From positions 1 through 64,000 of the forward strand of contig JAEEQW010000010.1 of NCBI GenBank assembly GCA_016285515.1: a stretch of DNA of 64,000 bases, given 5' to 3'. Below the pieces are notes generated by a model. The model ran no database searches. It worked only from the letters and a program-made list of their open reading frames with translations, and was not told where the DNA came from. Position 1 is the first letter of the stretch, and each line of letters starts with the position of its first letter. This DNA comes from Bacteroidales bacterium (GTDB lineage: Bacteria; Bacteroidota; Bacteroidia; Bacteroidales; BM520). The position numbers and the translations under genes are program-made. This document shows positions 9,134 to 16,146 of the stretch, one piece after another.

Positions 9134-10420
9134 TTAGAATAATCTGTTTATAGCATTTAGTATTTCATCGTCTTTGACATCGATAGGAAATACGTGTGAT
9201 GGTTTGAGGTGATAGACAGTATGACCGCTCAGCATGCGTTTTTCACCGCCGCCGGTGATGTTTAGCATGACGATTTTGTCTTTGTCTATCATGTTGTTTT
9301 CCACGGCTTTAAACAGACTTGCCGTTGCGATTCCGGCTGCATGATATATGTCTATTCCTTCGTATTCCTCAAATATAGCCATTGCCTTGTCAGCCTCTTC
9401 ATTGGTGCATGCGAAGAATTCACCGTCTGTGGCAGATAGGGCATCAAACAATCCGCCGGCAATTCCGTATGGAGGCTTGCGGTTGGAGAGTACTTTTGCC
9501 TTTATGATGGATGCGTCGGTACGCGCCTGGTTGTCATCGTAAGGAAGCAGTGCTCTTGATTTGGCTTTCCATGAGTTGTACATTGGGATGAATGGCGAGT
9601 TCTGTGAAACCATGAGTTTCATGTTTTTAGGGATGAACCTGCCATCTTCATTCAGCCTGAGGTTTGCTTCCCATGCGGCTATGGCACCAGTACCGCTGCC
9701 AACTGCCTGGAAATAATAGTCGGGAATTTCACCTATATATGAAGCTGCTGAAAGCACCGTGGTACTCATGCCGTCGCGGCGGGCAATGTTCTTGGCGCCA
9801 CCTTCAGCCAGAAATTTTTTGTCCTTTACAGCAACGTTACCAAGATGTATGGAGTCGAAATAGTCGCTGCCATGAGCAGAACAGATGAGTTTGACGCAGT
9901 CGTTGAGCGGCTTTGTGAACCATAAGGCATCTATGTTGTCATAAGGAACACACAGCAGCAGTTTTATGTTGTTGTCGGAGCAGACTTTGGCGAAAGCCCT
10001 GCCTGTATTGCCTGCAGATGAAACTACCAGAATCCTGTCTTCTTCCGGATTCATCCTCGCACATACAGAATAAGCTTCGGTTTCCTTGAAGGAACAAGTG
10101 TTCATACATGCACCTATTTCAGGATAATAACCGCTGAAAGTAATGTATAAGTTGTTGAGACCTAATAGTCTGCCAAGACCATTGCTCTTGTATGTCACTG
10201 GAGCGGACGAACCTTGCAAGAAATGGTTGACAGGCATCCAGTCGGCAAATCGATAAATTCCCCTGTTGGTATAACTTGTGTCTAATTGCTTCTTTTCATA
10301 GACGGCCCTGATTAATGAAGGTTTTCCATTTGGTTCTTCTATGAGCCAGCCTGTATCTTCAAAAATATTACCTGATGCAACATTCATCAGTTTGTAGTTA
10401 GTCTTGTCTGATGTTTTCAT
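9134..10420 (-). CDS. PLP-dependent cysteate synthase (threonine synthase-like)
   Basis: A fold-type II PLP enzyme of about 428 residues. The PLP lysine is in TCSFKETEAYS and the phosphate-binding loop is GSGTGAIAAWE; SSAGNTGRAFAKVCSDNN is typical of threonine synthase-like proteins. The overall sequence fits the cysteate synthase branch, which makes L-cysteate from O-phosphoserine and sulfite. In Bacteroidetes this supplies the head group of capnine-type sulfonolipids; in methanogens it serves coenzyme M. I place the start at ATG 10420 because the frame upstream begins with TTG. No other sulfonolipid gene is adjacent. A threonine synthase role is the alternative. Confidence 0.75.
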   Translation of the reverse strand: MKTSDKTNYKLMNVASGNIFEDTGWLIEEPNGKPSLIRAVYEKKQLDTSYTNRGIYRFADWMPVNHFLQGSSAPVTYKSNGLGRLLGLNNLYITFSGYYPEIGACMNTCSFKETEAYSVCARMNPEEDRILVVSSAGNTGRAFAKVCSDNNIKLLLCVPYDNIDALWFTKPLNDCVKLICSAHGSDYFDSIHLGNVAVKDKKFLAEGGAKNIARRDGMSTTVLSAASYIGEIPDYYFQAVGSGTGAIAAWEANLRLNEDGRFIPKNMKLMVSQNSPFIPMYNSWKAKSRALLPYDDNQARTDASIIKAKVLSNRKPPYGIAGGLFDALSATDGEFFACTNEEADKAMAIFEEYEGIDIYHAAGIATASLFKAVENNMIDKDKIVMLNITGGGEKRMLSGHTVYHLKPSHVFPIDVKDDEILNAINRLF

Positions 10421-10579
10421 GTTCAAGTTTAAAAAAAGCGAAAATAATACTTTAAGTTTTATTATTATTTGTTAATATATCGTTTTAATTTTTTTTAACA
10501 AAATCAGTCGTGGACAATTTCATCCTGAAAGAAATTAACATTAAACAACCAACCCGCTTTGCGGATAAAAAAAAGTATT

Positions 10580-11503
10580 ATGAGAAAAAAAAATTCAATG
10601 GGCTCTGCTGACATTCAGCAAAGAGCAGATTATGTTTTAAAAAGGTTCGGTTTGATTTTCAATCATTTGGAGATAAGTCGGATTTTGACAGTCCCTTATC
10701 TTGTTCTCAAAGAGGATGAAATTACCGGAATCCTAATGTTACCGCGGCAAACAGCTATTGAGGATTTCGAAAGAATCATCAGGTTTTCTTTTGCCAATAT
10801 GTTTAATCCTATTGAAGACGAACTCAACAGAAACGCTGTTGATTTGTCACTGATATTTCTGTATTATCTGAAATCCATTGAATCGACGACGCTTCTGATT
10901 GATTATTTGCGACAGGATGTCGGATACATGTATATATGGCAGAACAACGGAGCCATCGAATCTTTCACGTGGCCGGTATTTGCTTATTGTGCCATGTATT
11001 ATCCCAAGAAGTTTGTGTCGTTTGCTTTGGAGCCGGATTTGTATTTGTGGAACAGAGTTGTGGCACCGCAATCTCTGGCCAAGGTCGCAATCATCCATCC
11101 TGAACTTTATGAGAATACCATTGAGATTTTCAAGGATTTGCTGATGAAATATTACATCAAGCATAACGACAGAAGGGTATTTGACCCTGAATTTGTCGGA
11201 ATACTCGAAAAGGAGGTTATTGAAATGGGAGCGACAGAACTTTTGACCGATTTGCAGATATTTCATGACGAAAAACTCGTTGATGAATCGTATTGGGGCA
11301 ACTTTGCCAAGGTTTCGAGAAGAACGTTCAAAGGCAAACTGTCACCTGAAGCTGTTAAACCAAAGTCAATCTTTGAAACATTGAAGAGTTTTGGAAGACA
11401 TTGTTATACCAAGGGAGATGAAGAAGGTGACTTCTTATGGATAATGAATGGGACTCATGATGTGCCGGTTGAGGAATCAGGATATGCTATGACAGGATTA
11501 TAG
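10580..11503 (+). CDS. Uncharacterised protein, predicted soluble, mostly helical
   Basis: About 307 residues with no signal peptide and no clear membrane segment. I do not recognise the family. The N-terminus is basic (MRKKNSMGS); ATG 10580 is preferred to the upstream TTG, and ATG 10601 is possible. Alternating hydrophobic helices (LIFLYYLKSIES, IFKDLLMKYY) suggest an all-alpha repeat-like fold. The last roughly 50 residues are less structured. It is monocistronic and its stop overlaps the convergent DUF6873-like gene by 6 bp. No function is proposed. Confidence 0.7.
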   Translation: MRKKNSMGSADIQQRADYVLKRFGLIFNHLEISRILTVPYLVLKEDEITGILMLPRQTAIEDFERIIRFSFANMFNPIEDELNRNAVDLSLIFLYYLKSIESTTLLIDYLRQDVGYMYIWQNNGAIESFTWPVFAYCAMYYPKKFVSFALEPDLYLWNRVVAPQSLAKVAIIHPELYENTIEIFKDLLMKYYIKHNDRRVFDPEFVGILEKEVIEMGATELLTDLQIFHDEKLVDESYWGNFAKVSRRTFKGKLSPEAVKPKSIFETLKSFGRHCYTKGDEEGDFLWIMNGTHDVPVEESGYAMTGL

Positions 11504-12169
11504 GATTATGATGCTGCCACCATCGAATAAAGGGCCGTCGTACAATTCTGTCAGTTTGCAGCTGGCAGTCTCTATGAAACATTTAATTGCATACCCATCT
11601 CTATGGAATTTAAGTCGTCCGATAACAAACACAAGGTTGTCAATGATACCGAAACAGCCGCCAATGCAGCCATTACGATAACCGGGAAGGACAATGTCTT
11701 CCGATGAAACCAATAGGTGTCTGATATGGTTTTCGTCAAGGACTTTGGATATGCCTTGATCGGAGGTTATAAAAGAGCCATCGGGTAGTGGCAGAACTGA
11801 GCATCGTGTGAAACCTTGTTTGACATTGATGAATGTCCTGCCGTTTTGCATAGATAATATTTCCGGATCGGTGTATTTCTGGTTATGGATTATGTATTTG
11901 TCAGTTACGACAGCATTGTAATGAGTGGCATCGAAGCCGAAACCAACCGGTGAAACACCAGGGACAATGTGTTCGTAATTGTTTTTTAGGAGTCGGATGA
12001 TTTGCGGGGCAGCAATCAGTTGATTGCCTACTTTGCAGCAGAATACATCCGGATGGCCCGCAATCCCTTCATCAGTAACGTCATGGGTCATAAAAGAGAA
12101 ACAGTTACCTGTGTTCTGTAACATGGTAACTGCTTCCGATGGTATTATTTCGTTGTGAATGAATATCAA
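11498..12169 (-). CDS. DUF6873-like (guanidine-modifying-enzyme fold) protein
   Basis: A 223-residue protein. Features shared with the DUF6873 family are an INVKQGFTRCSVLPLPDGSF stretch, then ITSDQGI and a glycine-rich GCIGGCFG segment. The five-bladed propeller fold is known from amidinotransferases and deiminases, but I cannot identify catalytic residues with confidence. The start is probably TTG (12167-12169): no ATG occurs until residue 15, and the family N-terminus (FIHNEIIPSEA) would be lost from that later start. It lies 2 bp after the ftsE stop, so the two are co-transcribed. The function is unknown. Confidence 0.7.
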   Translation of the reverse strand: MIFIHNEIIPSEAVTMLQNTGNCFSFMTHDVTDEGIAGHPDVFCCKVGNQLIAAPQIIRLLKNNYEHIVPGVSPVGFGFDATHYNAVVTDKYIIHNQKYTDPEILSMQNGRTFINVKQGFTRCSVLPLPDGSFITSDQGISKVLDENHIRHLLVSSEDIVLPGYRNGCIGGCFGIIDNLVFVIGRLKFHRDGYAIKCFIETASCKLTELYDGPLFDGGSIIIL

Positions 12170-12171
12170 TG

Positions 12172-12864
12172 CTAAAATGTGGAATATTCGATTTTACCTT
12201 GTTCGCACTTCAGGATTTTAGGCGAATAAAATTCTCTGAACAGCTGATATGCATGTGTTGACATCAGAATTGTAGTGCCGTTTTCCTTATTGATTCTGAA
12301 AAGCAATCTCATGATTTCCTTGGAGGTTTCAGGGTCAAGACTACCGGTAGGCTCATCGGCGAGGATGATTTCCGGCTTGTTGATGATGGCTCTGGCTATG
12401 ACAATCCTCTGTTTCTCACCATCGGAGAGAGTGGCCGGCATCTTGTCTTTTTTATGCGGCAGTCCGACAAGGTTGAGGACCTCCTCTTTACGGTGTGCTA
12501 TCATCTCTTTGTCTTTGCATCCGATGGCTCTCATTGCAAAGTCGAGATTGGCATCCACCGTTCTATCCATCAGCAGTTGAAAATCCTGAAATGCTATGCC
12601 GAGTTTTCGTCTTAAAAATGGAATGTCCTTAGTCGGGATGTCGAGAATATTGAATCCGGCAACCATTGCCTCGTCACCGTAAATATCCTCAATGTCAGCA
12701 TAAAGTGTTTCGAGGAAAGTGCTTTTCCCGGAGCCGGTTTTGCCGACAAGGTAAACGAAATCGCCCTTTTCAATGGTCAAGGTTATATTTTTGAGAAAAT
12801 CCATGCCATCACGCCTAATGGTGAGATTTCTGATGCTGATTATAGTTTCTTTCTGGTCTTCCAT
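12172..12864 (-). CDS. ftsE: Cell-division ABC ATPase FtsE
   Basis: A 230-residue ATP-binding cassette protein of the FtsE/LolD group. By homology it pairs with FtsX at the septum to control peptidoglycan hydrolases. Walker A is GKTGSGKST (about 41-49), the Q-loop is FQDFQLL, and Walker B ends IILADEPTGSLDPE. The signature loop reads LSDGEKQR instead of LSGGE, a Gly-to-Asp change. Synteny and the ERK/LRRKLGIAFQDFQLL stretch match Bacteroidetes FtsE. ftsX is not nearby; in this phylum the two are often unlinked. It has its own -7 box and is followed by the DUF6873-like gene. Confidence 0.8.
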   Translation of the reverse strand: MEDQKETIISIRNLTIRRDGMDFLKNITLTIEKGDFVYLVGKTGSGKSTFLETLYADIEDIYGDEAMVAGFNILDIPTKDIPFLRRKLGIAFQDFQLLMDRTVDANLDFAMRAIGCKDKEMIAHRKEEVLNLVGLPHKKDKMPATLSDGEKQRIVIARAIINKPEIILADEPTGSLDPETSKEIMRLLFRINKENGTTILMSTHAYQLFREFYSPKILKCEQGKIEYSTF

Positions 12865-12884
12865 AGCTTCATTTTTCGTTAATG

Positions 12885-12892
12885 CAAAGATA
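12885..12892 (-). promoter_or_regulatory. -7 box of the ftsE unit
   Basis: TATCTTTG on the minus strand, 20 bp before the ftsE ATG. It separates ftsE from the riboswitch-controlled genes upstream. Confidence 0.6.
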
Positions 12893-12919
12893 AAATATTT
12901 TTACAATAGTGATGGGGTT

Positions 12920-13501
12920 TTATGAAAGATTTGCGTTCATCATCTTCAGCCATTTCCTGTATCCGAATATCGCTATTATCACGTATAGTGCGTAAAGGCT
13001 TGCCTTGAACGGGATGTCTTTATAGAAATAAAGCGCGCAGGTCACCACATCGACTACAATCCAAATGAACCACTGCTCGAGATATTTGTGTGCCAAAGCC
13101 CATATCCCGATGATGCTCAAAGCCGTTGTGAAACTGTCGGCTATAGGCACGGTACTGTTAGTGAAGTTGACGAGTAGCAGATATATGACGAGCCATACGG
13201 CTGCTATTATTGCAAGCCATGGCAATATCAGTTTCTTTGGGAAATGACGTATTGGAAGTTCCTTTTTTTCGGAAGATCCATGCACCCATTTCCAGTAACC
13301 GTAAACGGTCATTGCGAGGTAATAAAACTCCATTCCGCAGTCGGCATAGAGTCCTTTTTGGTAATAAAGCACGATGCCGAGTGCCTGCATCATAAATCCG
13401 ACAAGCCACATCCACACGCTCGCCTTGTATTCCAAAAGGATATATGCGAGTCCGAGGACTGTGGTGACAATGTCGAGCCAGTGATTGGCGAGAAATTCCA
13501 T
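12920..13501 (-). CDS. pnuT: PnuT-type thiamine transporter (PnuC family)
   Basis: A 193-residue inner-membrane protein with about seven hydrophobic helices and the PnuC-family aromatic motifs (WMWLVGFMMQALG, YYLAMTVYGYWKW). It lies 3 bp after the TonB receptor gene, in the same TPP-riboswitch transcript. By known Bacteroidetes regulons this marks it as a thiamine carrier rather than a nicotinamide riboside carrier. Transport is probably by facilitated diffusion coupled to phosphorylation by a kinase, which is not encoded here. A second PnuC-family gene (62185-62946) lacks the riboswitch. Confidence 0.88.
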   Translation of the reverse strand: MEFLANHWLDIVTTVLGLAYILLEYKASVWMWLVGFMMQALGIVLYYQKGLYADCGMEFYYLAMTVYGYWKWVHGSSEKKELPIRHFPKKLILPWLAIIAAVWLVIYLLLVNFTNSTVPIADSFTTALSIIGIWALAHKYLEQWFIWIVVDVVTCALYFYKDIPFKASLYALYVIIAIFGYRKWLKMMNANLS

Positions 13502-13504
13502 GAG

Positions 13505-15922
13505 TTAGAATTTTAATGTTAAGTTTGCCATCATGTTGAAGCCTGCCATCGGCATGAAGCCCATCTGGTAGTAACGGTTGTCGTTAGGATGGTTTTCGCC
13601 TAAGATTGAAGACCAGACCCAGCCGCTTGCAGCATAACGTTTGTTGAAGATATTGTTGAAATTAAGTTTGAAAATGGCTTCTTTCACAACTTTCTTAGGC
13701 TTCAAAGTGTAACCCAGACTTATATTTGATACGGAATAACCAGGCAAAGAACGGTCGAGGTTCTCTGTGTTATCAAGATACATTCTCGAGACATAATTGG
13801 TATGCCAAGTCAAAGCTATTCCTTTGTGATGGAATGTGACAAAACCATTAAGTATTGTTGATGGCGAGAACGCAAGTGTTGAGTTGTCATAATGAACGAT
13901 TGTCGGCTCTAACTCGTCCCAATAATCATCGTATGTCGTCACCACTTCGTCAAAATCTTTGATTTTGTTTTGGCTAAAAGCAGCATTTGCCTCAATTGTG
14001 AGCCATTTTGTTGCGTTGACGCCTGCTTGGAGCTCGACACCCATACGGTAAGATTTCTTGATGTTCGTGGTGAGGTCTTCGCCTATATCACTTTTTTCTC
14101 CAGTTTGCACGAATTGATTGTTGTAATCCATATAATAAAGGTTCGCGCCCGCTTGCCAGATATTGCTTGCAAAGTTATAACCTAATTCATAATCAACGAG
14201 TTGTTCGGGTTTTGGATAAGGATACGAGCCATTGTCAGTGAAGTTGTTACGTTCTGGCTCACGATGACTCATTGCCACCGAGGCATAGACGTGATGGTAA
14301 CCCATGTTCCATGAGAGACCGCCTTTTGGGTTGAAGAAATCGTAAGTTTCATTGACATCAAGCTGCTGGTTTACGAATAATCCATCCTCATTTTTAACAA
14401 ATTTATCGTTGATGCCATTGGTTTTATAGTTGACATGACGATATTGAACATCGCCAAAAACAGTCCAATTATCAGTAATATTGAAGGCTGCTTTCACGAA
14501 TATGTTTCCGTCGAGTTTGCTTGCGTCAGAATCATAATATTTATAGTCACCGTTGGCAAGATATTTTTCAGCAATACTATCAATAGCTATGTATGTGATA
14601 TAACCAAAATGATTTCCTTCGAAGTTCTGCAGAGAAACGCCGCCGATAATATCCCATTTTTCGTTTTTATAGTTGGCGTTCCAAACGAAACCGTATGTGT
14701 CCTGGCGGAGACCTTTTTTACGTACAACATCAGATTTTACTGATTTACCGTTGGATTTAAACTCATTGATACCGAATTTATCGGCTAATTTGTTTTGATA
14801 CCTGAATTCCTCATAGAAGCCGTAGCCGTAGGTGTAATGAAGCGATACTGATGTTGTCCAGTTATCGTTGATATCCCAGGCAGCTGAGAGGATATTGTGG
14901 TCCTGCCAGAAATTGTCGGTGGTCTTGTTCCAATAGCTTCCGTCATTCATTATATAGCGTTCGGTGACGTAATTGCCGTTTTCGTCTTTTTTAAACAGAC
15001 CTGTATTTTCGTCATAAACGAGATGTTCGTAAAGATTGTTAAACTGTCCGAGACCGACATTGTACATATCTTCGTATGTGTGAATACCAGTATTTGCTGT
15101 ATAAGTCCATGTGCCGTCGTCGTAGCATCCATCCATCAGGGAATAGTCGTTATCGCCTGCAACTACGCCGTTCCATGCCTGGCCGGTTTTTTCGAAGTTG
15201 CCGATATTCTTATAGCGGAGTTGGAATTTGTTGTTGACGTAGGTAATTCCTCCGTAGTAGCTTCCGCTGCGACCTTGTGTGCCGTGGATGAAGCCGTCGG
15301 TGCTGGTTTGATGGTAAGCCCCGTCAATGATTAGATGGTTCCACAACAATCCTGTCGAGGCTTTCGCACCGAAATTCAGGGTGTTGAACGAACCGTAGGA
15401 GCCTGTGATTTCCCCGCCGGGATTGAGTTGTGGTGAAGCTGTTGACATGGCAACCGTACCTCCGAAGGCACCATCGCCGTTAGTTGATGTTCCCACTCCA
15501 CGCTGTATCTGTACGGAACCTAAAAGAGACCCGTAACTGTTCATGTTGGCCCAAAAAACACACTGGTCTTCCGGTGAGTTGAGAGGAACGCCGTCAAGGG
15601 TGACGTTGATACGCGAATCGCCGGCACCACGGATGCGCATATAAGAGGTGCCGGTGCCTACACCGTTATCACTCCATGCCAGAATGCCTGGCGTTTTTGA
15701 AAAAAGAAATGGAAGTTCCTTGCCGGTATTGGAAAACTCATCAAGTTCCGTCTCTTTGATGTTTGTAACTGCGTATGGCGAATTATCCTGAACCCGCACA
15801 CCGCTGACCACCACCTCCTGAAGTGATTTGATGCTGGTGGTGTCGTAAATGTAAATGATATTCTGCGCTTTCACACTAACTGCCACAAACAGGACAGCAA
15901 TAAATAAAAAGAATCTTTTCAT
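13505..15922 (-). CDS. TonB-dependent receptor, thiamin-regulated (Omr type)
   Basis: An 805-residue outer-membrane receptor. The signal peptide is cleaved before Gln20. The plug domain (about 35-155) contains LQEVVVSGVRV near the N-terminus, RIRGAGDSRINVTLDGVPLNSPEDQ, and VQIQRGVGTSTNGDGAFGG. It is followed by a 22-strand-type barrel that ends in LTLKF with a terminal aromatic. There is no N-terminal CarboxypepD-like or SusC extension. A TPP riboswitch in its leader and pnuT immediately downstream indicate uptake of thiamine or a precursor across the outer membrane. Ligand specificity is inferred from regulation only. Confidence 0.92.
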   Translation of the reverse strand: MKRFFLFIAVLFVAVSVKAQNIIYIYDTTSIKSLQEVVVSGVRVQDNSPYAVTNIKETELDEFSNTGKELPFLFSKTPGILAWSDNGVGTGTSYMRIRGAGDSRINVTLDGVPLNSPEDQCVFWANMNSYGSLLGSVQIQRGVGTSTNGDGAFGGTVAMSTASPQLNPGGEITGSYGSFNTLNFGAKASTGLLWNHLIIDGAYHQTSTDGFIHGTQGRSGSYYGGITYVNNKFQLRYKNIGNFEKTGQAWNGVVAGDNDYSLMDGCYDDGTWTYTANTGIHTYEDMYNVGLGQFNNLYEHLVYDENTGLFKKDENGNYVTERYIMNDGSYWNKTTDNFWQDHNILSAAWDINDNWTTSVSLHYTYGYGFYEEFRYQNKLADKFGINEFKSNGKSVKSDVVRKKGLRQDTYGFVWNANYKNEKWDIIGGVSLQNFEGNHFGYITYIAIDSIAEKYLANGDYKYYDSDASKLDGNIFVKAAFNITDNWTVFGDVQYRHVNYKTNGINDKFVKNEDGLFVNQQLDVNETYDFFNPKGGLSWNMGYHHVYASVAMSHREPERNNFTDNGSYPYPKPEQLVDYELGYNFASNIWQAGANLYYMDYNNQFVQTGEKSDIGEDLTTNIKKSYRMGVELQAGVNATKWLTIEANAAFSQNKIKDFDEVVTTYDDYWDELEPTIVHYDNSTLAFSPSTILNGFVTFHHKGIALTWHTNYVSRMYLDNTENLDRSLPGYSVSNISLGYTLKPKKVVKEAIFKLNFNNIFNKRYAASGWVWSSILGENHPNDNRYYQMGFMPMAGFNMMANLTLKF

Positions 15923-15951
15923 TTAATCTTAACTTTTTAATTAATAATGTA

Positions 15952-16041
15952 AAGGGGAATTCTGAACCAATATCCATTCCTACGCCGGCATTATCCGGAT
16001 CAGGTTAGAGGGTATTATCTCAGCCATAATAGGCACCCCTT
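15952..16041 (-). promoter_or_regulatory. TPP (THI-element) riboswitch
   Basis: The minus strand carries the conserved core: AGGGGTGCC, then GGCTGAGA, ATACCC, AACCTGATCCGGATAATG and GCCGGCGTAGGAA. The core lies at about 15972-16041. The leader continues to the receptor ATG at 15922. A CCCCTT at 15952-15957 is complementary to the AAGGGG at the riboswitch 5' side (16036-16041), which suggests an alternative pairing as expression platform. No intrinsic terminator is visible, so translational control is more likely. Confidence 0.95.
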
Positions 16042-16054
16042 GAATTTTCGACTG

Positions 16055-16062
16055 CAAAGATA
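16055..16062 (-). promoter_or_regulatory. -7 box of the TPP-riboswitch transcript
   Basis: TATCTTTG on the minus strand, 13 bp before the riboswitch core. Transcription would start about 7 bases downstream, so the riboswitch forms the 5' end of the mRNA. Confidence 0.7.
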
Positions 16063-16118
16063 CTGATTTTGAATGTATTTTCGTTCTATAAAATGGAATT
16101 ATTTTTTGGATAATCTTT

Positions 16119-16126
16119 TATCTTTG
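16119..16126 (+). promoter_or_regulatory. -7 box of the DUF5686 gene
   Basis: TATCTTTG 20 bp before the ATG at 16147, divergent from the riboswitch promoter 57 bp away. Confidence 0.6.
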
Positions 16127-16146
16127 CATTTGTCTTTTTCGGAAAA

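Noticed and set aside
14897-15334. A 145-residue open frame opposite the TonB receptor
   Set aside because: It has a low-complexity Val/Ile-rich shadow composition, and the receptor frame is unambiguous.
12172-15922. ftsE as the ATPase part of a thiamine ABC transporter
   Set aside because: It has its own -7 box, its sequence fits FtsE, and the riboswitch unit already carries PnuT.
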